A stretch of DNA of 64,000 bases from Burkholderiales bacterium PBB3 (lineage in GTDB: Bacteria > Pseudomonadota > Gammaproteobacteria > Burkholderiales > Burkholderiaceae_C), in contig NKIK01000023.1 in NCBI GenBank assembly GCA_002256115.1, positions 1 through 64,000 on the forward strand, written 5' to 3'. Position 1 is the stretch's first letter. Each line of letters begins with the position of its first letter. This document shows positions 33,937-43,188 of the stretch, piece after piece. The notes below the pieces were generated by a model. It worked only from the letters and a program-made list of their open reading frames with translations, had not been told where the DNA came from and made no database searches. The position numbers and the translations under genes were made by a program.

Positions 33937-35622
33937 ATGCTCAACGTTAAACACGAACTCTTGCAGGCGCTGGCCGCCTGCCTGGACACCCTCTCCCCCG
34001 GCGCGGGTGCCAAAGCCGCCTTTGAATCTCCCAAAGTCGCTGCCCATGGCGACTTGGCCACCACGGCGGCCATGCAACTGGCCAAGCCGCTTAAGCTCAA
34101 TCCCCGCCAGTTGGCCGAGCAACTGCGCGATGCACTGCTGGCCCACCCCGCCTATGTGACTTGGGTGGATGCTGTGGAAATTGCCGGCCCCGGTTTTATC
34201 AATATCCGCCTGAAGCCCGCTGCCAAGCAGGAAATCGTGCGCGAAGTGCTGGGCCAAGCCGATCAGTTCGGCACGCAAGCGCCCAACGGCCAGCGCGTGT
34301 TGGTCGAATTCGTGTCCGCCAACCCCACCGGCCCGCTGCACGTGGGCCACGGCCGCCAGGCCGCGTTGGGCGATGCCATCTGCAACCTGCTGCAAACCCA
34401 GGGCTGGGATGTGTACCGCGAGTTCTATTACAACGACGCGGGTGTACAGATTGGCACCCTGGCCAGCAGCACCCATCTGCGCGCCCAAGGCTTCAAGCCC
34501 GGTGACGAGCAATGGCCCAGCGGCGAGAAGGCCGCGGCCTATAACGGTGACTACATTGCCGACATTGCCGCTGATTTTCTGGCGGGCAAGACCGTCAAGT
34601 CCGACGACCGCGAGTTCACCGCCAGCGGCGACATCAACGACCTGGACGGCATGCGCCAATTCGCCGTGGCCTACCTGCGCCATGAGCAGGACTTGGACCT
34701 GCAAGCCTTTGCGGTGAAATTTGACAATTACTACCTGGAAAGTAGCCTCTACACCAGTGGCCGGGTGGACGATGCCGTCAAGCGCCTGCAAGCCGCAGGC
34801 AAGACCTATGAGCAAGACGGCGCGCTGTGGCTCAAGTCCACCGAATACGGCGACGACAAAGACCGCGTCATGCGCAAGCAGGACGGTAGCTACACCTACT
34901 TTGTGCCGGATGTGGCATACCACATCGCCAAGTGGGAGCGCGGCTTCACCAAGGTGGTGAACATTCAGGGCACGGACCACCACGGCACCATCGCGCGCGT
35001 GCGCGCTGGCTTGCAAGCGGCCGATGTGGGTATTCCCCAGGGCTACCCCGACTACGTGCTGCACACCATGGTGCGCGTGGTCAAGGGCGGTGAAGAGGTC
35101 AAGATCAGTAAGCGCGCGGGCAGTTATGTGACGCTGCGCGATTTGATCGAGTGGACCAGCAAAGATGCGGTGCGTTTCTTCCTGCTGAGCCGCAAGCCCG
35201 ACACCGAATACACGTTTGATGTGGATCTGGCCGTGGCCAAGAACAACGACAACCCGGTCTACTACGTGCAGTACGCGCATGCGCGCATTTGCTCGGTGCT
35301 GGCGACTTGGGGTGGGGATGTGGCTGGCCTCAAGAGCGTGGACCTCTCAGCGCTGCAAAGCCCACAAGCCCTCGCATTGATGTTGCTGCTGGCCAAATAC
35401 CCCGAAATGCTGACTGCAGCAGCGGCGGACGAAGCGCCGCACGACGTGACCTTCTACCTGCGCGAATTGGCCGCCAGCTACCACAGCTACTACGATGCCG
35501 AGCGCATCCTGGTGGATGACGAAGCGGTGAAGCTGGCGCGCCTGGCGCTGGTCGCCGCGACGGCGCAGGTATTGCACAATGGCCTGGCGGTGCTGGGCGT
35601 CAGCGCCCCGCAGAGAATGTGA
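33937..35622 (+). CDS. argS: arginyl-tRNA synthetase
   Basis: 561 residues, class I synthetase. The N-terminal Add1 domain (about 1-110) is followed by the HIGH-type motif [14 protein letters not shown], the KMSKS-equivalent [10 protein letters not shown] (ArgRS enzymes often lack a canonical second Lys), and a C-terminal anticodon-binding DALR domain ending [11 protein letters not shown]. Complete. It is followed closely by a SPOR gene and dsbA in the same direction. Confidence 0.96.
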   Translation: MLNVKHELLQALAACLDTLSPGAGAKAAFESPKVAAHGDLATTAAMQLAKPLKLNPRQLAEQLRDALLAHPAYVTWVDAVEIAGPGFINIRLKPAAKQEIVREVLGQADQFGTQAPNGQRVLVEFVSANPTGPLHVGHGRQAALGDAICNLLQTQGWDVYREFYYNDAGVQIGTLASSTHLRAQGFKPGDEQWPSGEKAAAYNGDYIADIAADFLAGKTVKSDDREFTASGDINDLDGMRQFAVAYLRHEQDLDLQAFAVKFDNYYLESSLYTSGRVDDAVKRLQAAGKTYEQDGALWLKSTEYGDDKDRVMRKQDGSYTYFVPDVAYHIAKWERGFTKVVNIQGTDHHGTIARVRAGLQAADVGIPQGYPDYVLHTMVRVVKGGEEVKISKRAGSYVTLRDLIEWTSKDAVRFFLLSRKPDTEYTFDVDLAVAKNNDNPVYYVQYAHARICSVLATWGGDVAGLKSVDLSALQSPQALALMLLLAKYPEMLTAAAADEAPHDVTFYLRELAASYHSYYDAERILVDDEAVKLARLALVAATAQVLHNGLAVLGVSAPQRM

Positions 35623-35657
35623 GCTCAATCATGGACAGCAAACGGCGGGAAATCGAT

Positions 35658-36335
35658 ATGAAGCAGCAGCGTGGTGGAACTTTCTTGGGGTTCATCATCG
35701 GAGTCATCGTGGGCTTGGGGGCCGCGCTGGCCGTTGCTGTGTACGTTACCAAGGTGCCGATCCCTTTTATGAACAAAGGGCAGACGCGCTCTGCCGAGCA
35801 GGACGAGGCCGAGGCCAAGAAAAACAAGGACTGGGACCCGAATGCCCCTTTGTATGGTAAGAACCCTGCCAAAACTGGCACGACTGCAGCGGTCGCAGCC
35901 CCGGCGGCGTCCGTACCTGCGGTGGCGGCCCCAGCCCCGGTCGCCAAGGCGGCCGCAGTGGCTAAAACCAACGACAAGTCAGAAGTCAAACCTGACACCA
36001 AGACGGATTCCAAGCAGGATGTAAAAGCTGACCCCAAGCCCGCAGTGACTGCAGACCCACTGGGCGACTTGGCAAAGTCCAAGCTCGCATCCGCCGAACC
36101 CTTCAACTATTTTGTCCAGGTGGGTGCCTATCGCAATTCGGAAGATGCCGAGGCGCAGCGGGCCAAGCTATCTTTGAGCGGCATTAGCACCAAAATTTCG
36201 GAGCGCGAGCAAGCGGGCCAAGTGGTGTTTCGTGTACGGCAAGGACCTTTTGACAAGAAAGAAGAGGCTGAAAAAGCCAAAGAGAAGCTCGATGCGGCAG
36301 GCTTGGAAACCGCATTGGTTCGCGTACAGCGTTAG
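35658..36335 (+). CDS. SPOR-domain membrane protein (FtsN-like)
   Basis: 225 residues from ATG 35658 (MKQQRGGTFLGFIIGV), which has a GGCGGGA ribosome-binding site 8 nt upstream; GTG 35619 and ATG 35631 are alternatives. One N-terminal TM (about residues 8-30), a long Ala/Pro/Lys-rich periplasmic linker, and a C-terminal SPOR domain (about 150-223: NYFVQVGAYRNSEDAEAQRA). SPOR domains bind denuded septal peptidoglycan, so a division role is likely. This argS-SPOR-dsbA order is common in Burkholderiales. Confidence 0.85.
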   Translation: MKQQRGGTFLGFIIGVIVGLGAALAVAVYVTKVPIPFMNKGQTRSAEQDEAEAKKNKDWDPNAPLYGKNPAKTGTTAAVAAPAASVPAVAAPAPVAKAAAVAKTNDKSEVKPDTKTDSKQDVKADPKPAVTADPLGDLAKSKLASAEPFNYFVQVGAYRNSEDAEAQRAKLSLSGISTKISEREQAGQVVFRVRQGPFDKKEEAEKAKEKLDAAGLETALVRVQR

Positions 36336-36410
36336 CAAATAGCTGGCGGCTTGCGGAACTATCGCGCCGCGTTGCAGTCTCAATTCCCATTTTATGGAGA
36401 TACATCCCCT

Positions 36411-37064
36411 ATGAAACGTCGTGATTTTTCTTTGGCAGCGCCCGCAATCGTGTTGGCGGCTACGCCCTTGGCAGCTACGTGGGCCCAGGCCCAGTCAGCC
36501 AAACCCGCAGAAGGCACAGATTACCGGCGCCTCGGCACGGCCGTCGGGGTCGAGGCACCTGCCGGGAAAATCGAGGTGGTTGAGTTTTTCCGTTACAGCT
36601 GCCCGCATTGCAATGCCTTCGAGCCCACGCTAGACGCTTGGAGCAAAAAGCTTCCACCAGACGTAGTCTTGCGCCGTATTCCGATTGCCTTTGGCGATGC
36701 CGACGTTCCGCAACAGCGCTTCTACTATGCCATGGAGTCTATGGGCTTGCTGCCCAAGCTGCACACCAAGGTGTTTCATGCCATGCATGTTGAAAAGCTC
36801 AACCTCACCCGTGGCGATGCCATCATCGACTGGGTGGCGCAACAGGGTGTCGACAAGGCCAAGTTCCAAGACCAGTTCAATTCATTTTCTGTGAACTCCA
36901 AGGCCACCAAAGCCACACAAATGCAGAATGGCTACGGCGTGGAAGGTGTGCCTGCGTTGGGCGTTGCAGGGCGCTTCTACACCGATGGTTCCATTGCCCG
37001 GACGATGGAGCGCGCCTTGCTGGTCGTAGAGTCGCTGGTTGCCGACGTTCGCGCCAAACGTTGA
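36411..37064 (+). CDS. dsbA: periplasmic thiol:disulfide oxidoreductase DsbA
   Basis: 217 residues from ATG 36411. Signal peptide about 1-27 with twin-arginine-like MKRRDFSLAAPAIVLAA and cleavage near AQAQSA. Thioredoxin fold with active site CPHC (FFRYSCPHCNAFEP) and the cis-Pro loop VEGVPALGVAG. DsbA introduces disulfides into exported proteins; its DsbB partner is not in the window. The KRRDF sequence is short of a full Tat motif, so Sec or SRP export is more likely. Confidence 0.93.
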   Translation: MKRRDFSLAAPAIVLAATPLAATWAQAQSAKPAEGTDYRRLGTAVGVEAPAGKIEVVEFFRYSCPHCNAFEPTLDAWSKKLPPDVVLRRIPIAFGDADVPQQRFYYAMESMGLLPKLHTKVFHAMHVEKLNLTRGDAIIDWVAQQGVDKAKFQDQFNSFSVNSKATKATQMQNGYGVEGVPALGVAGRFYTDGSIARTMERALLVVESLVADVRAKR

Positions 37065-37115
37065 ACGCAGGGCCCAGACCGGCGGCTTGGTTTTTAATTC
37101 GTCCATCCCAAGGAC

Positions 37116-37931
37116 ATGCAAGACGGCAAGATTGAGGTGACGGATCGCGATATCACCACCAACTTGCCATTCGTGCCGGGCGTGCATTTGGCCTTTGACC
37201 ACCACGCCTCGGAAGCCATTCGCAACACGGGCGAGCGCCCCAACCACATCATTCACCCAGACGTACCTTCTGCTGCGCGCGTGGTGTTTGACCACTACGG
37301 TGGTGCCAGCCGTTTCCCGGCGCGTTTTCACGACATGATGGACGCGGTGGACAAAGGTGATTCAGCCCAGTTCAGCCACGAAGAGATTTTGGAACCCACA
37401 GACTGGGTGCTGCTCAACTTCCTGATGGATTCACGCACGGGGCTGGGCCGGTTTCGGGAATTCCGCGTCAGCAACTACCAGCTGATGATGGACCTGATCA
37501 AGTACTGCCACGATCACGATATCAGTGAAATTTTGCAGCTTCCTGATGTGGTGGAGCGTGTGGATTTGTACTTTGAGCACACCGCGCAGGCGCGTGACCA
37601 AATTGAACGCTGCGCGAAGGTGTATGGCAACCTGCTGGTGCTGGATTTGCGCGAAGAAGAAACCATCTTTGCGGTGAACCGCTTCATGGTCTACGCCATG
37701 TACCCAGAGACCAATATCTCTATCCACGTGTTGTGGGGCGTGCAAAAGCAGAACACTGTGTTTGCAACCGGAAAATCCATCACCAACCGCAGTTCCAAAA
37801 CCAATATCGGTGAACTGATGTTGGCCTATGGTGGCGGTGGGCATGAAAATGCAGGCACCTGCCAAGTGGAAAATGACCGCGCGGTGTCGGTGCTAGGCGA
37901 GTTGGTGACGCGCATCAACCAAGACGGCTGA
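37116..37931 (+). CDS. DHH-family phosphoesterase, probably lacking its first motif
   Basis: 271 residues from ATG 37116. The DHH motif is in LAFDHHASEA (about residues 26-35), a further Asp lies in MMDAVDKGDSAQF, and the DHHA1 GGGH motif is AYGGGGHENAGTCQVE near the C-terminus. DHH proteins hydrolyse phosphoesters such as short oligonucleotides or polyphosphate and normally start with a DxD metal motif before DHH. That motif is absent here. In frame just before the ATG are FVHPKD codons, then a TAA, hinting that the 5' end was lost. Activity is therefore doubtful. Confidence 0.7.
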   Translation: MQDGKIEVTDRDITTNLPFVPGVHLAFDHHASEAIRNTGERPNHIIHPDVPSAARVVFDHYGGASRFPARFHDMMDAVDKGDSAQFSHEEILEPTDWVLLNFLMDSRTGLGRFREFRVSNYQLMMDLIKYCHDHDISEILQLPDVVERVDLYFEHTAQARDQIERCAKVYGNLLVLDLREEETIFAVNRFMVYAMYPETNISIHVLWGVQKQNTVFATGKSITNRSSKTNIGELMLAYGGGGHENAGTCQVENDRAVSVLGELVTRINQDG

Positions 37932-37950
37932 TCACCCCGAGCCTCTTTTT

Positions 37951-38001
37951 CGCTACAAAAAAATAGCTGTTCGCGCTGATAAATCAGCACTTACAGCTAT
38001 T
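37951..38001 (-). repeat. dispersed repeat family 1, divergent copy 6
   Basis: Minus-orientation variant: GCTACAAAAAAATAGCTGTT then CGCGCTGATAAATCAGCACT and TACAGCTATT. It shares the GCTAxxAAAAA-TAGCTG start of the family but has a different second half. It lies between the DHH gene and the small minus-strand gene at 38048. Confidence 0.55.
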
Positions 38002-38047
38002 CTTTCATGCAGATTCTCCCGCATGCAGCGGGCTGCACAATCTGCGC

Positions 38048-38218
38048 TTAACCGCCCTTGCTAGGACGCTTACCTGGATTTTTCTTGCTGCGTGTCGCGG
38101 TGCCGCGCTCCAGACTCACCTTTTGGCCGCGGCCGCCAGTGCTCAAAGACATGCCTGGCAAAGGCTTCGGCGCAGGGGTGGCTTTACGGTCTGCTTCGGT
38201 AACGATTTGGTTTCCCAT
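38048..38218 (-). CDS. small basic hypothetical protein (56 aa)
   Basis: Reverse-strand gene from ATG 38218 (MGNQIVTEADRK) to TAA 38048, sequence rich in Lys/Arg/Gly/Pro: PAPKPLPGMSLSTGGRGQKV, then SLERGTATRSKKNPGKRPSK. Predicted disordered and strongly basic, so nucleic-acid or ribosome contact is conceivable. Codon use and length look like a real small gene and it occupies a gap otherwise empty. No family recognised; function unknown. Confidence 0.55.
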   Translation of the reverse strand: MGNQIVTEADRKATPAPKPLPGMSLSTGGRGQKVSLERGTATRSKKNPGKRPSKGG

Positions 38219-38332
38219 GGTAATTCTCGGTTTTAGAGTTGAAAACCATTATTAAGCCATACCTGGGCGCTGGTTTCCCGCCGTGGCTCAGTACAATCGT
38301 GATTCGGCCCACATTGCAAGTTTCGTGCCTCT

Positions 38333-38956
38333 ATGAAAAACTCCCATTTCTCCCTGCTCATTGGCTTCGCCTTGACCGTGCTCCCCGGTTTGGCATTGGC
38401 GGAGAAGGCCGATCGCAACAAGGATATGAACATTGAGTCGGATACGCTGTACTTTGACAATCTCAAGCAAGTCAACGTCTTCACCGGGGCGGTGACCTTG
38501 ACCAAAGGCACGATCCAGATCCGTGGTGCCAAATTAGAGACACGCGAAGACCCCGAGGGCTTCCAGTTTGGCCTGGTCACAGGTTCTGCCGCCAGCCCGG
38601 CCTTTTTTCGACAAAAGCGCGACGGGGTAGACGAATTCATTGAGGGCGAAGGTGAGGTCATTGAATACGATGGCAGGACCGACACCGTCAAATTTATCAA
38701 AAAAGCCGTGGTGCGACGTTTGCGGGGCGCGGTGGTGGCGGATGAAATCACTGGCGGCTTGGTCGTCTACAACAACCTGGCGGACACCTTCAGCGTGGAC
38801 GGCGGCACTAGCAAGGCGGTGGGTGCTGTGCCCGCCGGGCGTGTGCGCGTAAGGATGACACCCAAACCCGAGGGCACTGCAACGGGCACGGGTGCTCCCA
38901 CTTCTGCGCCTGTATCGCTGAAACCCGCCAATACGCTGGGGGGCGCGACCAAGTGA
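38333..38956 (+). CDS. lptA: lipopolysaccharide transport periplasmic protein LptA
   Basis: 207 residues with a signal peptide ending GLALAEKA. LptA forms the periplasmic bridge that carries LPS to the outer membrane. The OstA fold shows [20 protein letters not shown], then [20 protein letters not shown]. The C-terminal tail is Pro/Thr/Gly-rich. Overlaps lptB by GTGA. No lptC is immediately upstream. Confidence 0.92.
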   Translation: MKNSHFSLLIGFALTVLPGLALAEKADRNKDMNIESDTLYFDNLKQVNVFTGAVTLTKGTIQIRGAKLETREDPEGFQFGLVTGSAASPAFFRQKRDGVDEFIEGEGEVIEYDGRTDTVKFIKKAVVRRLRGAVVADEITGGLVVYNNLADTFSVDGGTSKAVGAVPAGRVRVRMTPKPEGTATGTGAPTSAPVSLKPANTLGGATK

Positions 38957-39726
38957 GCGATATTGAGGTAGCTGTTTCGCACGGCGAAGGGCGTTTGGAA
39001 GCGCAACATTTACAAAAATCCTACGGAAAGCGCATGGTGGTCAAAGATGTGTCTTTGGCCGTGCGCACAGGTGAAGTGGTCGGCCTGCTTGGTCCCAACG
39101 GTGCTGGCAAAACCACTTCTTTCTACATGATTGTGGGTTTGCTGCGGGCTAGCGCGGGCGACATCACGATTGACGGCCAATCCATAGAGCACATGCCGAT
39201 CCACCGCCGCGCGCGCTTGGGCCTGGGGTATTTGCCGCAAGAGGCCTCCATCTTTCGCAAGCTCAATGTGGAGGACAACGTCAGAGCCGTACTGGAACTC
39301 CAGCTCGACGCCCACGGCAAGCCGCTCAAACACGCAGAAATCGAGTCGCGATTGACCGCCTTGCTCAACGAGCTGCGCGTGGAGCACCTGCGTTTGTCGC
39401 CCTCACTGGCCCTGTCGGGTGGTGAGCGTCGGCGTGTGGAAATCGCGCGGGCATTGGCGACACGCCCCCGGTTTATCCTGTTGGACGAGCCTTTTGCAGG
39501 CATCGACCCGATTGCAGTGATTGAAATTCAGCGCATCATCAATTTCCTCAAGGCACGCGGTATTGGCGTCTTGATTACGGACCACAACGTGCGTGAAACA
39601 CTGGGCATTTGCGATCACGCCTACATCATCAGTGATGGCACCGTGTTGGCTGAAGGCACCCCCACCGAGATTGTGAACAACGCCGATGTACGCCGTGTAT
39701 ATCTCGGCGAAAACTTCAAAATGTAG
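38953..39726 (+). CDS. lptB: LPS export ABC transporter ATPase LptB
   Basis: 257 residues from GTG 38953, overlapping lptA. Walker [14 protein letters not shown]-loop [12 protein letters not shown], signature [15 protein letters not shown], Walker [17 protein letters not shown] and the switch His in [10 protein letters not shown]. LptB powers LPS extraction with LptFG. The short N-terminal extension before [14 protein letters not shown] is not essential to the fold. Confidence 0.95.
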   Translation: MSDIEVAVSHGEGRLEAQHLQKSYGKRMVVKDVSLAVRTGEVVGLLGPNGAGKTTSFYMIVGLLRASAGDITIDGQSIEHMPIHRRARLGLGYLPQEASIFRKLNVEDNVRAVLELQLDAHGKPLKHAEIESRLTALLNELRVEHLRLSPSLALSGGERRRVEIARALATRPRFILLDEPFAGIDPIAVIEIQRIINFLKARGIGVLITDHNVRETLGICDHAYIISDGTVLAEGTPTEIVNNADVRRVYLGENFKM

Positions 39727-39738
39727 CTTGAAGTTCGC

Positions 39739-41364
39739 ATGAAGCAAGGCCTCTCCCTACGCGTTTCCCAGCATCTCGCGCTCACACCGCAGTTGCAGCA
39801 ATCCATTCGTCTGCTTCAGCTCTCCACCTTAGAGCTGGGGCAGGAGGTGGAGCAGATGCTGGACGACAATCCATTTCTGGAGCTTAGTGCCGAGGAGGCC
39901 GTGCGCGAAGATTTTGGTGTCGCGCAGGCGGATGCACTGGTCACCCCTGCCGAGCGAGACGCCGAGCAGTCCACCAGCCCCGAAGCAGATGCCAACTACT
40001 CAGGTGCCGACTACGCCGAATCGACCAGCGCAAGCACGACGAAAGACGACGATGCGACGCCGCTCTCTAGCGACGACGCCTATGACTGGGATGGTGACGG
40101 CACGACCGAAATGGTGCCCGATGACAGTGAGTGGGGCGGCGATGCCAAGGCCCGTACCAACAACCTGGGCGATGGTGATGACACGGATGCTACGGAGTTG
40201 GCACGCACCCAGGAGTCGCTGCAAACCCATCTGCACCGCCAGGCCTTGCGCTTGCGTCTCAGCGAAGAAGACCGGGCAGCTTTGCGGTTTCTCATTGAAT
40301 CGCTGAACGATGACGGTTATTTGGAAGACAGTCTCGATGCCCTGGCCGACGGGTTGGCGCACGGAGATGCGGAGCAACATAGCAATTTACTGCACCATTT
40401 CACGGTGGCGCTGGGCCTGTTGCAAAGTCTGGAGCCTGCAGGTGTGGGCGCGCGCGATTTGGCGGAGTGCCTGCGCTTGCAACTGCAGGCCTTGCTGGAC
40501 CATGCGGATACCTATGGCTGTGAATCTCCCATTCAGCCCGACTTGTGGGCCGTGGCGCTGGCGATGTGCGCACAGCCCATGGAGCTGCTAGCACGCCGCG
40601 ATATCAAAACACTGGTGCAGCGCTGCGGCGCAACAGATGCCCAGGTCAGGGCCGCCCTGACTCTGATCGCTCGCCTGGAGCCCAAACCCGGCCGCCGCTT
40701 TGTGGATGTGGAGCGCAATATTGTGGTGCCCGATGTGCTGGTCTTGCCGGCTGGCAAGGTCGGCGGCAGCCCGCGCTTCAAGGTGCAGCTCAACCCTGAC
40801 GTGATGCCCAAGCTGCGCGTGCATGACATCTACGCCAATGTGCTGCGCAACCACCGCGGCGGCAAAGACAGCGTGAGCCACGCGGCCCTGCAGCAGCGCC
40901 TGCAGGAGGCGCGCTGGTTCATCAAAAACATTCAGCAGCGCTTTGACACCATCCTGCGTGTCAGCACGGCGATTGTGGAACGCCAAAAAAGCTTCTTCAC
41001 CCATGGCGAGCTGGCCATGCGTCCGCTGGTGTTGCGCGAGATTGCCGACGAGCTGGGCCTGCACGAATCCACCATCAGCCGGGTGACCACCGCCAAATAC
41101 ATGGCCACGCCCTTTGGCACCTTTGAGCTGAAGTATTTCTTCGGCTCGGGCCTGGGCACAGAAACGGGCGGCAATGCTTCCAGCACGGCGGTGCGCGCGC
41201 TGATCAAGCAATTCATCAGTTCTGAGAGCAACACCAAACCATTGAGCGACAACCAGATCTCCGAAATGCTCAAGGAACAGGGCATCGAATGCGCCCGCCG
41301 CACGGTGGCCAAATACCGCGAGGGCCTGAAAATTGCCCCCGCCTCGTTGAGAAAAGCATTGTGA
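39739..41364 (+). CDS. rpoN: RNA polymerase sigma-54 factor
   Basis: 541 residues. Region I (MKQGLSLRVSQHLALTPQLQ, about 1-50) contacts enhancer-binding proteins, an acidic linker of about 75 residues follows, then the core-binding region and the DNA-binding HTH (DELGLHESTISRVTTAKYMA). The RpoN box ARRTVAKYRE is at the C-terminus. The usual hpf/ptsN genes of the sigma-54 cluster are not directly downstream; an RlmL-like gene is instead. Confidence 0.96.
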   Translation: MKQGLSLRVSQHLALTPQLQQSIRLLQLSTLELGQEVEQMLDDNPFLELSAEEAVREDFGVAQADALVTPAERDAEQSTSPEADANYSGADYAESTSASTTKDDDATPLSSDDAYDWDGDGTTEMVPDDSEWGGDAKARTNNLGDGDDTDATELARTQESLQTHLHRQALRLRLSEEDRAALRFLIESLNDDGYLEDSLDALADGLAHGDAEQHSNLLHHFTVALGLLQSLEPAGVGARDLAECLRLQLQALLDHADTYGCESPIQPDLWAVALAMCAQPMELLARRDIKTLVQRCGATDAQVRAALTLIARLEPKPGRRFVDVERNIVVPDVLVLPAGKVGGSPRFKVQLNPDVMPKLRVHDIYANVLRNHRGGKDSVSHAALQQRLQEARWFIKNIQQRFDTILRVSTAIVERQKSFFTHGELAMRPLVLREIADELGLHESTISRVTTAKYMATPFGTFELKYFFGSGLGTETGGNASSTAVRALIKQFISSESNTKPLSDNQISEMLKEQGIECARRTVAKYREGLKIAPASLRKAL

Positions 41365-41373
41365 TACTTTGCG

Positions 41374-41395
41374 GGACAGATCTTCAGCTCTGTCC
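41374..41395. terminator. hairpin downstream of rpoN, weak terminator candidate
   Basis: GGACAGA (41374-41380) pairs perfectly with TCTGTCC (41389-41395) around an 8-nt loop, 10 bp past the rpoN stop. There is no T-run, so termination would be weak or Rho-assisted. Confidence 0.4.
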
Positions 41396-41416
41396 TCAAC
41401 CGATTAGGCTGACCCC

Positions 41417-42682
41417 ATGAATTCACTCCAACTTTTTTTGCCCTGCGCTGCTGGCGTTGAGGATTTTCTGGCCGCCGAAGTGCATGCCCTGACCGGCTTG
41501 CAAGGCGAAGACCTGTTGACCCGACGTGGTGGCGTCATGGTGCGGGCCTCGTGGCGTGACGCCATGCTGCTGAACCTGCACATTCGCCTGGCCCAGCGCG
41601 TGTTGGTGCAACTGTCGTACACCCAGTACCGCTCGGAACAAGACCTGTACCGCGCGGCGTCCGAGGTGGCCTGGGAAATCTGGTTCACGCCCAAGCAAAG
41701 CATCAAAGTGGAAGTGACGGCCCAGCACAGCCCGCTGACATCCCTGAACTTTGCCGGATTGAAAATCAAGGACGCGGTGTGTGATCGCTTCCGTGACAAG
41801 GCCCATGGCGTGCGCCCGGATGTGAACACCCAGTGGCCCGATGTGCGCATCTACGCCCACTTGACCACCGACACCTGCTCGCTGTATATCGACACCTCGG
41901 GCGAGCCGCTGTTCAAACGCGGCTGGCGTGAGGATAAGGGCGATGCCCCGCTGAAAGAAACACTGGCTGCGGCCATGATTGCCGCCTGTGGCTGGGCCGA
42001 TGGCGACGACGACTTGCTGCCGCTATACGACCCCTGCTGTGGCAGCGGCACGGTGGCCATTGAAGCCGCCCAGATTGCTTGCAATATTGCCCCCGGTTCA
42101 CGCCGACACTTCGCCTTTGAGAAATACTTGCCGTTCCAGGCGCATGTCTGGTCTGCTATCAAAACAGAAGCTGCTTCCGCAGAAGTGGTGAGGCCTGCAG
42201 GCCAAAAGCCCTTAATTTTTGGCAGTGATGTATCGCACCGCATGGTCGACTTTGCGCAACGCAATGCCGAGCGCGCGGGCGTGGCCGACGTGATCGAATT
42301 CCGTGGCGGCGATGCATTGCAACGCATGCCGCCCAGCGATGTGCCGGGCGTGATGCTGCTGAACCCGCCCTATGGCGAGCGGATTGAGGTGGGCGGCGTG
42401 GCAGGAGAGGGCGCCGGTGGGCGCTTTGGTCAGCGCGAGCAGGCGCATACCGAAGACGGTGGTGAATTCTTCAACCAACTGGCCGCGCACTGGAAGAAAA
42501 ACTACAGCGGCTGGAGCGGCTGGATTTTGACGCCCGACCTGAAGCTGCCCGGCAAGATGCGCTTGAAAGAGTCGCGCCGCGTGCCGATGTGGAATGGCCC
42601 GATTGAATGCCGCTTGTTTAAATTTGACATGGTGGCGGGCAAGTTGAAGACGCCAACGGCCGCGCCCGCTGCGAAGCCGTGA
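41417..42682 (+). CDS. rlmL: RlmL-like 23S rRNA (guanine-N2) methyltransferase, single-domain form
   Basis: 421 residues, corresponding to the N-terminal half of E. coli RlmKL. THUMP domain about 40-155; Rossmann methyltransferase with DPCCGSGTVAIEAAQIACN (motif I) and catalytic NPPYGERIEVGG (motif IV). Expected product is m2G2445 in 23S rRNA; the RlmK domain is absent, as is normal in many betaproteobacteria. About 20 residues (SAIKTEAASAEVVRPAGQKP) in the variable region before IFGSDVS are encoded by a repeat copy at 42153-42213. Overlaps the next gene by GTGA. Confidence 0.88.
   Translation: MNSLQLFLPCAAGVEDFLAAEVHALTGLQGEDLLTRRGGVMVRASWRDAMLLNLHIRLAQRVLVQLSYTQYRSEQDLYRAASEVAWEIWFTPKQSIKVEVTAQHSPLTSLNFAGLKIKDAVCDRFRDKAHGVRPDVNTQWPDVRIYAHLTTDTCSLYIDTSGEPLFKRGWREDKGDAPLKETLAAAMIAACGWADGDDDLLPLYDPCCGSGTVAIEAAQIACNIAPGSRRHFAFEKYLPFQAHVWSAIKTEAASAEVVRPAGQKPLIFGSDVSHRMVDFAQRNAERAGVADVIEFRGGDALQRMPPSDVPGVMLLNPPYGERIEVGGVAGEGAGGRFGQREQAHTEDGGEFFNQLAAHWKKNYSGWSGWILTPDLKLPGKMRLKESRRVPMWNGPIECRLFKFDMVAGKLKTPTAAPAAKP
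42153..42213 (-). repeat. dispersed repeat family 1, copy 7 (inside rlmL)
   Basis: Minus-orientation copy: TGCTATCAAAACAGAAGCTG, then CTTCCGCAGAAGTGGTGAGG and CCTGCAGGCCAAAAGCC. Divergent in the middle but with both conserved ends. Read through in frame by rlmL. Confidence 0.7.
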
Positions 42683-43185
42683 CCGTGTCGGCCGCAGCGG
42701 ACGAGGCCGCGCAAGCTGGCAGCGTGAAAGGGCAGACTGCGCCAGGGTTGGCTGCTACGGCTGAGCGGCCCACGCTGGTGCTGGACACCAATATCCTGCT
42801 CGATGTCTGGGTGTTTGGTGACGCGGCTGCTGCTCCATTGATATCGGGCTTGCCGCAAGGCCAGTGGCGCTGGTTGGCCACGCCGCCCATGCGCGAGGAG
42901 CTGGCCCGTGTGCTGGCCTATCCGCAAATCGTTAAAAGCCTGGCCCACCACCAAATCAATCCGCAGACCGTACTGGATCAGTTTGATGCCCACGCCGAAA
43001 TGGTGGCGGTGGCAGCCAAGGCCAGCGTGACCTGCAAAGACCCCGACGACCAAAAATTCATTGACCTGGCGGTGGCCCACCACGCCACGCTGCTGAGCAA
43101 GGACCAGGCTGTGCTTTGTATGGCAAAAAGGCTGCTAGCGCTTGGTGTTCGTGCGGGAGCAGCTATTCATTTAATAGCGCCCTAG
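42679..43185 (+). CDS. PIN-domain protein of the COG1569 type, putative toxin
   Basis: 168 residues from GTG 42679 (GTGA overlap with rlmL). After a variable Ala-rich N-terminus the PIN domain shows LVLDTNILLDVWVFGD, MREELARVLAY, CKDPDDQKFIDLAVAHHA and LLSKDQAVL. All four acidic positions are present. Annotated members are called toxin components, but no antitoxin gene is adjacent and the coupling to an rRNA methyltransferase suggests a housekeeping RNA role instead. The last 20 or so residues (RLLALGVRAGAAIHLIAP) come from repeat copy 8. Confidence 0.75.
   Translation: MTVSAAADEAAQAGSVKGQTAPGLAATAERPTLVLDTNILLDVWVFGDAAAAPLISGLPQGQWRWLATPPMREELARVLAYPQIVKSLAHHQINPQTVLDQFDAHAEMVAVAAKASVTCKDPDDQKFIDLAVAHHATLLSKDQAVLCMAKRLLALGVRAGAAIHLIAP
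43123..43178 (+). repeat. dispersed repeat family 1, copy 8 (3' end of the PIN gene)
   Basis: Contains GTTCGTGCGGGAGCAGCTAT then TCATTTAATAGC, preceded by GGCTGCTAGCGCTT. It supplies the C-terminal codons of the PIN gene, whose TAG (43183-43185) comes a few bases later. Confidence 0.75.
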
Positions 43186-43188
43186 TTT

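Noticed and set aside
33910..35280. Long minus-strand open frame (about 456 codons) opposite argS
   Set aside because: It is the antisense of a clear arginyl-tRNA synthetase with strong motifs; high GC keeps such frames open. Its amino-acid composition is non-protein-like.
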